Of a stretch of DNA of 64,000 nucleotides, positions 1 to 12,200 are shown one piece after another. Source of the DNA: Puffinus mauretanicus (Eukaryota > Chordata > Aves > Procellariiformes > Procellariidae); contig JAJKFH010003173.1 of the NCBI GenBank assembly GCA_023333565.1, positions 2,170,001 through 2,234,000 on the forward strand, read 5' to 3'. A model generated the notes under the pieces. The model saw only the letters and a program-made list of their open reading frames with translations, ran no database searches and was not told the origin of the DNA. The position numbers and the translations under genes were made by a program. Position 1 is the stretch's first letter. Each line of letters starts with the position of its first letter.

Positions 1-104
1 GCTGCTGTGGTACAAACTTGAAGCTGCAGCAGCCAAGTATTAAGTAGTTCCCCGCTGGCTTGGGAGGAAGCGTGTCCGGGAGTCCTCTGCGCTGCTGGCC
101 ATCG
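1..104 (-). other. CNTN2: CNTN2 3'UTR, start only
   Basis: Continuous with the last coding exon below the TGA at 105-107. I see no AATAAA (tttatt on the plus strand) in these 104 bases, so the poly(A) site must lie beyond the left edge. Confidence 0.85.
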
Positions 105-214
105 TCAGAGCTCCAGGTAGCTGATCAGGGCCACCATTACTAGAGAGTTAGTTGTAACAATGACAGCATGCGGCACTGGCCTCGTCACAGAGTCCTCCAC
201 CATCATACTTGTCC
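105..214 (-). CDS. CNTN2: CNTN2 last coding exon: C-terminal GPI-anchor signal
   Basis: Encodes residues about 1001-1036, beginning GTSMMVED and ending in SYLEL followed by TGA. A polar stretch with small residues is followed by a roughly 17-residue hydrophobic tail (AVIVTT through MVALIS) with no basic anchor after it. That is the layout of a GPI-attachment signal that is cleaved off, not of a transmembrane segment with a cytoplasmic tail. The acceptor is TTTCAG just before 214. Confidence 0.95.
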
Positions 215-3200
215 CTGAAAGAGAGGGAGCAGGGAAGGAGCAACAGTCTTGATGCACAGACACCACCTGATGTCTTGTGGAAAGAGTCGGGAGGGTTGGT
301 AAAATGTTAATTCTGGGGTTCTGCGTGCTCGTATTGCATTTATCTCTGAGGAACCTCACAGGATTTGAAACAAGAATTTGGAGGTGGGCCCTGAGTACTT
401 ACACCCTGCATCAAGGGAACCTGCTGGAGTTGGTGTTGGGGCCCCACAAACAGAGTCAGGATTTCACTTTTAGTAAATGTAAGTTGGGCTTGTGTGGGGC
501 CTCAAGAGCTTTAGCTGCAAAGAAAATAAAGCTGGGTTCAGGCTAGACTGAAAGGTTGCTCAGAGTCTGGGGAGAGGTTAGCTGATGGAGGGCTGGAGAG
601 GAATACAGCAGAAGATCCTTTGAGTGAATGGCCCAAGGGAGCCAAAGACCAATTCCAGACACTCAACCTAAAACACTGGGGTGGGATGTTCCTCCGCATT
701 CCTGGAAGGGAGAGTGGGATTTTAAAACATAACACCATTTATTGCTGTTATGCCATGCTATGGCCAGGTAGGCGAGGAGGTATGACTAAGTCATTTCCTT
801 ATCAAAGAACAGTGGTAGCAAATGACGGGCAAGTAGTCCTGCAAATTAACTCCTCTCTCTGAGCTCGTTTTACAGTGGTCTGTGAAGCACCCTGTAAACG
901 AGCATTTGTGCATGCAGTCAGAGGAGCATACGTACCACTATTTCGGAGGATGTGAACTTCTGCTGGGATTCCATCTCCCCCAGGGCCTGTCACCCTGATC
1001 TGCACAAGGGCGTGAGTGAAGTCTTCGGGGACGGGGATGTCAATCCGGCTCTTGCTGGCCAGGTATAGTGTGGGAGCAGAGTGGGAATCCTGCCTGTAAA
1101 GCATCTGTTGGAAGAGGCAAGTCTGAGTTCACGTTCACTGTGATTTCCTTAAGGTCACTTATAAGAGAAGGCCGGCTACGTGCTGCCTATACCTTGTACC
1201 CCGTAACTGCAGACTCATCTGCCTTCGCCACCACTGGGTCCCACTTGATGCTGACTGTAGACCCGGAAAAAGTCCAGGAGATGTTGCCAGGTGGCTTCTT
1301 TGGTGCTAAGAGATACAAAACAAGACAGAGATTCAGTATGTCGGGGACCGATGAGAAGGTTGTGCTGGTTACAACCATCTCCTGAGACTCTACGACTAGT
1401 CGACAGGGCTGATGGCACCACTATGGTTGGTTTTAAGGGAAGTATCCCAGCAAACATTACTCCGAACACAGATCTTCTCAGATAAGTGATACACAGACCA
1501 CAAGACTGATCTGAGAAAATTCAGGGAACTGTTTTATGGACTACTTAAAATGGCGTTAGAGCATCAAGATAAAAAAGCTGATCAGTTAGCTGATCATTGG
1601 GGATCATCTGGAAGAAGCAGCAGCCCCAGGGAGTACAATGTGCAAAACAGAGGTGGTCAGGGCTCACTCACGTGGCTTTGTTGTCGTGACGTTGGTAGAA
1701 GGACTTGGGGGGCCGGTTCCAGCTCGGTTGTAAGCTCTGACTGACACGTGGTATTTCGTGTTGGGGTTTAGGCCTGTTACATGAGCTGATGTGACCAGCC
1801 CCGCTGTTCTCACTCTGTCAGCTGCCTCCTCTTTATCACCATCCTTCCAGTACCGGATCTGAATAGAAAAGGGTATGATGGGTTTAGTAAGGATGGAGGC
1901 ATCTGCAAATACCAGACTCAGTCCATCCACAGGTATGGTGGATACCCTTTGGTATTTGTTTCTATGCATTTTGCTTAGTATGTGCCCAGGAGTAAGGTTA
2001 CAGCCTCTGCAGAAAGGCAAGCAGAAAAAAGACGATGTTTCTCTCTTACTAATCTCTCTTGTGAGCAGTAGTACTGGCCCCATTAGAGCCTCGTGCTGTC
2101 CATTAATTATCTTCCGTCTTTGCAAACAAAATGCTCTTTCCTTTCATCTCACTTAGCCTGGGGGAATTTTCTTTGCTGGGCTCTGCGATCTCAGTTTCAG
2201 TGTCTCGTTGCCATTGCAGGCTCATACCTCATAGCCCAGAAGCACTCCAGTCATGTCTCCCTGCTCAACGGGCTCCCAGGACACATCCATTTCTGAGGAC
2301 AGAACAGCCTTGGCCATAACTCTGAAAGGAGCCACTTTCGGTTCTGAAAAAGACAACAAAAGGGAATAAAATCCTTTTCCTCGCTCTGGGCAGCATAATC
2401 ACCATACTGAAACGAAGGGCTTCCTGTACCACCATTACCGTGCAGCCAGACAGCTGGTATTATGTGTACGGAGCAAAGCAAGGGGAAGGGATTTAGGGAC
2501 TTAGTAGGACAAGCAGGGCCACAGCTGTGTGCTGTGAGGATCTGCGTCTGCTCTGAAGCTCTGGGTGTACAGTCACGGGTGGGCTTAGGGAAACATCTAT
2601 CTGTGTATTTGAAGTAGAAGATAAATGTTATGCTGAAATCATTGTCAGCTGCTCTTTGAGTAAAAGAAATAGCTTTGAGTAACAGAGATAGCTCTCCTAT
2701 CGTGGAGCTCCCAGACAGACACGGCTCTGCAGGGAGCTGGTTGAGGACACATTGGGTGGTTGGACAAAGCTCGGTAAATTCAGAGTTGCCGCAGTTCCCC
2801 TTTACCTTCTTCTGCAGAGTACACGATGGCGGTGAGGCTCTCCGGTCCCTCTCCTTTCCTGTTGTACGCTTTGATCTTCACTTCGAAGGGGGTGTAGGGA
2901 CCGATGCTCTCGTTACGGTAGACGTAGTGCAGCGATTCTGCGTGCGGCACCCTTGCTGTCAGCCACCCCTGGGTGCCTTTCTTGCGAAACGACAAGATGT
3001 AGCCAAAGCCATCTCCATTCTGATAGTCCCGCAGCGTTGGCTGTGAGGGGGGCAGAAAGAGAGAGGAGCCTTGGTCAGTTCAAATGAGCAAGACTTTGGA
3101 CTAAGCACAGTGTTTGGCTCAACCACATATCAAAATTGTAATCGCAGCACTCATTCCCAAAAGAAATGGCACGTGCTCCTCCCCTTGGCCCTCTCCCAGC

Positions 3201-6200
3201 ATCGACGGCTGGTGCCGTGCTGCTGACTTACCGTCCAGTTGATGATCAGCTCGTTGGGAGCCCCTCCGCCTCCGCTGAGCCCAGATGGTGCCACAGTGGG
3301 TGCTGTCGGGTCCCCAAACAAAAGCAGACAGCACAGGTTGGGTTAAGGAAACAATAGTGATGAAGATGAACACAGACACCGCGCAGTCTGTGAGTAGCCA
3401 GGCTTTGACAGCTCATACTTGTCTGAAGTGCTTGTCTCTATATTTTCAGCTGTGAGTGTTTCAAATGTTTGTGAAAATCAGGTCTAGAATACTGGCTAGC
3501 GCCCGACGAGCTTATTTGGAGGCAGCATGTCTCTGACGGGACAAGAATCAAACTCAAAAGCAGGGATATGGAGGAGAGCTTTTATTAGAAAGGAGTTAAT
3601 GTGCATTTGATATGTGGAGGGCAGTTCTCCTGCTGTTCTTGCATCCCTTCTTGCACGTTCAAGCAGCAGAAGATAGAATGAACATTCACAGCCATTTGCT
3701 GGGAAATTTACCTTGTCTTTTAGAGTTGTGCTCTGTGATATAATAGGGCTCTTTCCCCTTTCTAAGCATTACTACCCAGAAGGTACAGGATTTGAAGCTA
3801 GGATTTATAATGGTTTAATATATTGGGTCTAATGCTGGTGAAGTTAGCTGCCAGCTCTGGTACTGCTTTGTCTTTGACGTGTAAATGGGCAAAAAGGCAG
3901 AAAATTTTGTGATGGCATCACCTCTGGCAGCACTGAAGGAGATGACTAATTGTTTGGGACCAAGGCATGCTGCAAGCCAGCCTTCCCCCTCCAGCATGTA
4001 GGGACAGGTACCTCTGATTCCCCTTTTTACCTCTGAGCGTAGCTGCACGTACCTGCTTCTTTGGTACGGATTTTGCTGGAGGGTAAACTTGGCTCCCCAA
4101 CTCCAAGAATATTACTTGCTAAGACCCGAAACTCATAATCCATCCAAGGAATGAGGTTCACCACCTGGGCTGTCTCTGCATTGCCTTCAATATTTACAGG
4201 ATCTATATAATCCAATAACATGAGAGGAGAACAAATAGAGCGAGTGGCAGGCAGTGTACAAGCACAGAGCAAGAACTCGTCAGTGAGCCGATGCCCCGCA
4301 GCCAGCACGGGCCATGCCACCACTGCTGCCATCAGGACACTTACTGGTCCGCATTTGCTTCCATTTGCTGGAGAGGAGGGTCCGCGCCTCGATGATGTAC
4401 CTGGCGATAGGGCTGTGGTTGTCAAAGCCGCGGCTCCAGCTCAGCTGGATGGTGGTGTCACTGATGTCTCTCACCACCACTCCCCCAGGGGGGCCTGGAG
4501 GTCCTGGGATGATGGGAGACGGACGTGTTACTAAGGTGAAAGATGTGGAGGCGTATTGCTCTTTATATTGTGCAAGTCATAAATTAAAATCAGGCCTTTC
4601 TTTTCTGGAGGCTAGGAAGCCTCACCTCTAGTTTTGGCCTCCAGAAAAGCTCATAAGCCTGTCCCATCCAGTTCAAATGTTAGGTGGGGAGGTGGTCGCA
4701 AGGGAAAAGTGAGCTGATCCCTTGCAAGGACCATGCTGTTACTTCGGGTTTGTAAGGAGCAGGGGACCTTACGGAAGAGAGATTACCTCTGACAGTCAGC
4801 GTGGCTGACTCTGAAGCACTGTCCACAACTGTCTGGGCTGTACACGTGTACCGCCCCGAGTGCTTCAGCTGGGTGTTGAAGATGCTGAGGTCCCCAATAG
4901 CTTCCTTCTGCGTGGGGAAGAGAAAAGACAGTGGGGAGAGCGTTTGAACACGCCTGACCACAATCCAGCATTCAGCATGCAAACAAAGAGGCTGTTACTA
5001 GTTTTCTGTCCTTTTTGATGGTACATAATTGCCCTTTCTACTCACCACACTGGCTCGCCGGTAGTGCCCCTCAGACTTGTCAAAGTCAATGGGGAAGTCA
5101 TCTAGTGACCAGGTGAAGGTTAGGTCCATAGTTGGATCGTGGGACGCGTGACATTGTAGAGTAAGGTTTTCACCTACATTGATATCAGCGCTAGATGGTG
5201 CCAATGTGATTTTGGTGGCATCTGCAGAGAAAGGGCAGGAAGGGCTGTTAGCTGCAAATGTCCATGTACCAGATGTATATTAATACTGCAGAGCACCCAA
5301 ACCAACTAACACTTTCCAACTCTCTAACAGCTGTAGTTTTACAGGAGGAAGATGAGGGATTACAGTGGTTAGAAAATGGAAATGCTTTTCTCAAGGACCG
5401 GTTGTTGGTAGGTATGATTTGGTGAGTCAGGCAGAAGATTTGCTGCTCCACAGGCTGAAATGTCTTTGATTCCCTGAGCATTGCATTGATTTTTGGGAGT
5501 ATAAGGAGAGGAGAAATATCACATCATGGCATTCTTAGACGTTTCTTGCTCAGTTGACCCCAAATCAAGGCAAACATCTCTACCTCGAACAGAGAGGAGT
5601 CCAGTACTGTTGGCTTTGCCCATGAAATTCTCAGCAAAGCAGGTATACTTTCCCTCATCAGATTTACTGATATTCTGGAGGATCAAGGTGCCATCTGTGG
5701 TAATAGTCACCCTGGAAAGGAAGAAGAACCATACAAGAGGAAGGTTAAAATGTCTGTTCACTCTGTACACCTGACAATTTCCAGCACTTGCTGATTTTAG
5801 AGAAATTGGTGGTAAAGACAGGACTGCAAAACATTATGTAGGAGTTTTCTAAAGAAGAAACTAGAGGAATAATAAAGTGCTTATGATCAGGAATGTAGCA
5901 GCACGCTTGGGTCGTCAAGTCCAGTCTTCTGGCAAGAAAAAAATGTGATTTTAGCTATGGTTTCTAGGTAGAAGCTGACTCTGTGCTGCTACCTGCTACT
6001 GTTGATCAGAAGTTCAGTCCCTTTGGTCCAGAGCACAGTGGCTTTTGGTGCTGCCCTTGGTTGGCATGGGATGATGACCTTCCCACTTCGGGCTGCAGGT
6101 ATCAGTCGCTTCACTGGGTTTAGTCTAAAATCTGGTGCTAAGGCTACAGGGGAAAAAAAGAGGATTAAGGAATGATTAGAAAACCCTGCTATGTGAGCAT

Positions 6201-9200
6201 TTTAATTGCCACCTAACTAGGTATTGGTTTGTTGTTAGGTGACTTGGTAACGGAAGCATGGCAATATCTGGTGAGCAAGATGGAGTGATTCCTCTGCTGC
6301 CGGGTGGTTTCTAACGCCTGCCAAGGCAGGTGTTATGTGACACACGTGTCGTACGTAGCAATGGGATATGACCCTAACAAGTGCAAGGTCTTTGAGAGAC
6401 ACAAGAACAGCTGTTTTTGAAAATGTAGAGGATATTCTCTTTAATATCCTGATCAAAGTCACTAATGCTGACATCCAGCTTGCCTAAAACTCCTCCTGGA
6501 ATTGCAGAGATAGAATTGGGTTTTATCTGTTGCCCTCATGCATTGCAGTGTGTTAATGTTGAACAGTTGATGCTTGGGGCCTTTAATTTATCTCTGGCAT
6601 CTGCTGACCATGAGGAGATAAGCTTTTAGACTAATGTGGAACAAGTTTGGTATCAGTCCAGTTCCAGTCACCATCCATCAAAGCTGGCTGAATGGATACT
6701 GAACTCTTTTCTTTGACCTCTTTCCTCCAAAAAAGAGGAAGGCTGTGTAGTGGAAGAGAGCTTGTGCTGCTGCTGTCTGTCCTGTACACTTTCTGTAGCT
6801 AAACAGATGTTCTTGTTCTCTTTCAGCATTACTGAATTTACACAAGATTTAAATTTTCAAGGGTTGTAGAGTGTCTTGTTGAACCAGTAAATATTTCAAT
6901 GGTGAGTGAAGCAGTTTTTGTCTGCTCTTATCTTACTCTGAGATTGCACGCATAGGATATTAGGAAGAGATCTAAAATGCTTCAGTGTCCCATTGAAACC
7001 CAGAGCACTGGGAAATGAGAAATTACCTTGCACTGTTAATTCAGCACTTGCATATACTGTGCCATGCTTGTTCTCAGCCACACACTGATACATGCCAGAG
7101 TCCTCCAGGACTAGCTTGGAAAATCTCAGCTCTCCACCGCTCACTTCGATGCGGTTCTGTGCAAACAAGAGGATGAACCCATTAGATGAGAAAAACAAAA
7201 ATGGAACTCAAGCCTCCTGTGTTCAGGGTTGAGTTTCATTACAGACTCTGATGCCAGTTTGAAGCCAGCCTGGTTTTCCGTGGGAGAAAACGCAGGCCAT
7301 TTTTTCTGTGTGTCCAGTCACTACCCCACGTCACTGTGCTCTGTTTGCTGAGACTTCTGAGTGCCCGAGCAGCAACGTGCAGGTCATACAGAGACAGGTA
7401 CAAGGTGCTATTTATCCACCCTGATAACTGGCTATGAGTTCCTGTAGTTGCATGAAGCAATGGCTGGGATGGCGGTGACGGGAGAAGGAACCTGCTGTCG
7501 GTAAGGACTGTGGCATTGCTTTGCAGCCTCATGGGGGCACATGGAATAGGGATGCGGGGTGATAAAACGGGGTTGAGATGCATTTGCAGTGAGGCAGTAG
7601 AGGGTCTAAGTCTGGTGTAGCAGGTTCAGTACTGCACGTTCTGGTGTGCACTGGGCTGAGCTGCTCTCGGGGTCAGACCGGCACGGCGGTACCTGGGAGG
7701 TCAGCGGCTGCCCGTCCCGAAGCCATCGGACTGCGGGCCTGGGTTTGCCAGCAGCCGCGCAGCTCCAGCGCAGGTCGGACCCGATGTCGGCTTCCGTGTC
7801 TGTGATCACCTTCAGCCACTCCGGCTGAGCTGCAAAGGAGCAAGAGAGGTGGCAGAGCCAAGAAGATCAGATGAGAGATTTGCTGTGCCAGGCAGGCAGA
7901 AGGATGCTCATTGTGTCATCTCTGCTGGCAGATTTATTTATCACAGCGTGTTTCACCATAGTAACAGCCTTCGCCTTTTGTGCAGCGATGCAAGGCTGAG
8001 TCCTCTATGGGTCTGGCTGCAGCTGTGCGTGTGGACTGCACAAAATTATGGCAGAATCCAGATCTGAGGGAAGAACATTATGGTTTCTCTTCTTAAGAAT
8101 AAATGCAGTCATTTCTGAGCTTCAGGAAAGACTGGGTTCAGACTAAGAGAACCAGGTTAAGTTCAGTAGCTTGCATAGATCTGATTAATAGCTCCAAGTA
8201 TTGACCCTTGTGGAAGTACCCCAGGCTTGGAGAGGATCTCGGTTGACAGCTAAGTCTGATTTTTACCACTATGCTTCCACCCCTGGTTACCTCATTTTTG
8301 CTAGAATTATTTTAGAGCAAGTTAGGAGGTCTCTCTCTCCTTGCCATAGCCTAAATGTATCCACTGAGGAAAGATATCAGTGATCTCTGCAGGTCTTTGT
8401 TAGGGCTTTGCAATAGGTTTAATTAGGGCTGATACGAGGCAGGATCAGAGGCGGTGGTTTCACTCCCGAAAGCTCAGTCCATTGCCTGGGGCATCTTGCC
8501 GTGCTCTGGCAAGGCATGTGTTTAAATGTGTTACCTTGAATGATGATGCGGCCCTGGTAGGTGTCTCTCCCTTTGATGTTTTCAGCCTCACACTCATAAG
8601 TGCCTTCATCCTCAAAGCCAACATCCTGGATCTGCAAGAGGGGCTCGCTGCCGATCCACTTGGAGGACTGCGAGCCGTCCAGCTTCCTCCACTTTATTCG
8701 AGGAACAGGGCTATGTAAAAGTAAATCTGGTGAAGGCCAGCTCTCGGCTACTCCATGCTGCGTTACAGCCTACTGTAACTCAATCCCCATTTAGCCACCC
8801 AGGTCCCATCCCGGCTGGGCCTTGGCCAGCAGGACAGATGGCTTAAGCCAATTCCTCCCTCCTCCTGTTCCCCCTCCATCTCTGGTCTACAGTAGACCCG
8901 TTGAAGAGAGGGGTTGTGAAAGTTGCAGGTTCTGCGATGCCCCCCCCGTCGCGAGCCTGAGCGACACAGACGCTGCACTCACTTTCCAAAGGCAAAACAC
9001 TCCAAAGTCACCATCTGCCCAGCCAGAGCGTAGGTGTCTGCAGGAAACCTGGCTTTTATGCTGGGCGCATACTGCCTGGCATCTGTTGAAAGGAAAGCAC
9101 TGTTGAGGAGTTCTGGGTGACTTTAACACGGCACATGTGAGGTCCTAAAGGGCAGAGGTACCCGCAAGGTTACACTACTTTGCAAAACCTTCATGCGTTT

Positions 9201-12200
9201 GGATAATTTACAGGTAGCAGAGGCTAAGTTTCGTTTTCCTCTTAAAACAGCTCTTACTGAAGTCTCTAAAAACCTCTTTACAACATCTCGGGACTGTTTC
9301 TCCTTAATTTCCTACCTGCTTAACTCCCTTTGCCCTGCCCAAGAAGTATCTTTAGCTGCACCTCTGCAAGGTCACCGAAAGCAGAGGAGAGTAGTTTCAG
9401 GGATATGTGAGCCTGCACAGGCTGCACCTTGTGCCATGTCTCTTTTACAAACGAACAGAAAAACCCCATGGATGGGGTTTGTAGCTGCAAAAGCAGCAAA
9501 GCCTGGAGAGAGGGCTGCTTCCCCCAGGGTCCAGCCAGTTCATATTTTTGTAAGCTCTTAAGCTCCCCTGAGAGGCTGGTGGGTGATTTGTGCACTGCTG
9601 GAGTCCTGTGGAGCCCGAGTGCTTTGCGGTGGCTTGTTAATTTTGCATTTTGCCCAACCCCCTTATGATAATCCAAGAGCACTGACCCTCCGCAGCAAGA
9701 CTGAGCCGGGAGAACTTGCTGAAAACACTCTTGGTGATGAAGTCGATGTGGCTAGTGGCAAAGCATGAATAGTTCCCCAAGTCGGAGGCCTCTGTCTTGG
9801 CAATGTAAAGGTTTCCCGTGGTCTGAGAGACAAAACGCCTTCCATCGGCTGGGATGAAATTGGGAAACTCATTCAGGAGCCATCGATAGGATAAGCCTGT
9901 GGGGAAAAGGAAAGGGAACAAACTGCACAAGTTGCCTGTGTCCTCTCAGGTGGGACTAAACCAAGCAGGCTGTCTTCTAGACCAGTCTAAGCTGAAGTCG
10001 GTCCTTGGATGGTACTTGTTTTCTCCACATGCTAAGTCCTATCTCTGATTTGTTACTTTACAGAGCCTGAATTAAAACCAAATTTGCTTCCCTAAAATTC
10101 CCAAAGAAAAACAAGGAGCGATTCACATGTCTGGGAATCCCTTGCTCTGTTGCATCTCTCCAACTGGCACCAGCAGTGCTGCTAATCTCTGCTAGCAGCA
10201 ATTCCGAAATGCAAACGCGTACCTGGGTAATGGGGAGGAGGGCTGCAGGCGAACATCACTCCCCAGCCTTCTGTAATCTTCACGGGGTCTCGCTCTTCTG
10301 CGGAGAATTCCTGCAAAACTAAACATGCAAAGTGAAACCTGTCCGTGGACGAAGAAAACAGCTGGAGGAATTACTGTATTTTATCTCCCCCTCCACAGGC
10401 TGGTCTTTTCAGTGGTTGTACAGAGGGAGATCCAAAAATATTACTGACTTTTTCTCCGTAGTGCATCAAATTTCTACTGCACCTCCATGTTAATGGAAAA
10501 TGCCAGGGGATTTCTCCAAGTGGTGATGTTGGGTACCATGCACCGGAGAGCTTCTCTCCAACCTTTATTAACACGAGCAGGGGGGCTCAGTTTCTCCCCA
10601 GCACAACTGTGGCTGCGTTTAATTTACCTTGTGGAGACAAACTTACAGCCAAAGCGGAGGGAGGCTTCCCTGCTGACGACCGTGCCCCTGGAATTAGATG
10701 CCACGCATTGGTAGGAGCCAGCATCCTTGGCTTTCACTGGGTTGCTTATCACTAGGTCACCTGCAACCATCCTGTAACGGGAATCTGGCTCCATCTTTAT
10801 CTCTGTGCCATTCATCTTCCACCTGCCAAGAGCAAGTGTAAAGAAGTGAGAGGGGTAAATACTCATTGCGAGGCCGTGCTTGCGGGGTGCCTTGTAGGAG
10901 GCTGTGCTTGGTTTTTTTTCTAGCTGTGGTGTGTTGGGATTTGAGCTAGATTTATGTCTGGTCTGTGACCTGTGTGGGCTTGTACATCATGTGTAGACGA
11001 GGAAGCTGATTCTCATGTTAGTGATTTTTTTAATATAGAAGTGGAGAACAGAAAGCAAAATTCTTGATGGTTGTGTCCCAGTCCTGGTACAGAGAGAGAG
11101 CGGGCGAGCTCACCTGTAGGTCGCAGGAGGACTGGCTCTTGCTCGGCAAGCCAGCGTGACTTTCTCTTCTGCTGAGCCTTCAGGGAAGAGGGTGTGGACA
11201 GGCTGCTCTTCAAACACTGGCCCGTAGTTCCTTGTGCTACTCTGTGCTTGGCACCAAGCTGCAAGAGAGGGAAAACCTGCTCAGCTCAATTTAGCTTTTT
11301 CTAAAAATTCTCATTTTTAGTTTTGTAGGGTGTCCCTGGCAGCGCTAGAACTGCATCTAGAATAAAAGAAGGAGCAACGTGAAAATCTCAACCCATCTGT
11401 CGTCACAGCCCAGCCCCAACCATGGCTTCAGGCAGATAGCGTGCGTTTCCCACTGAGCATCTCACACCAGAGGGACCGGACATGCTTAAAGACGTGCAGA
11501 TGAAGGAGTACTGACACACACCTCTTGGAAAGCCATGCACAGACGAGACTGGAGCTGGGAACCCCTGGATGCCCTCCTTGTCCCTGGCAGTGAGGACATG
11601 CTGGTTTCTCCTCTGTCTGTACAAACTTTGGCTGGTTGGTTCCTCCTAAATCCTCTCCAGGACAACGGAGGAGAGAGGAGAACCTGGATCTTCGCAGTAA
11701 GTTCTCGGCTCTGCCACTGCCTCCCTGCACACGCCTGGCAGATCCCCTCCATCCCTGCGTCTGCAACATCATCAGCTCTTGACAACTCAAACCTGCTGCT
11801 TGCTGGTGTGCAAACCAACGCTGCAGGTTATCAGTTCTACTTTTGAACTAAGAGGATGAGCTTGAAGCTTCCTCTGTAGTGTTCAGACACGGATTTGATT
11901 CTGATCTTGCTGTCACGGGTATGGCTCAGGCATGGGCACGAGAGGAACATAAGAACTTGCCTGCCTTCTCCTACGTTGTGCCTGGGCCACCCTTTGGCGT
12001 GGTGGTGGTGTTTCACTGGGAAGTGCCAGCTGTCCGCAGTGAGTGACTCCGTGTCTCAGATAAATGGCAGATGCTCCAGACCCCCTTCCACACAGGCTTT
12101 ATGGAAATGGCAGTGCAAATAAGTAAGAACAAAGCAGAAGCTGCCTGGAAATCTCTTAACTGCAGAAGCGGCTAGTGGGATAATGATCGCCAGCGAGTCT

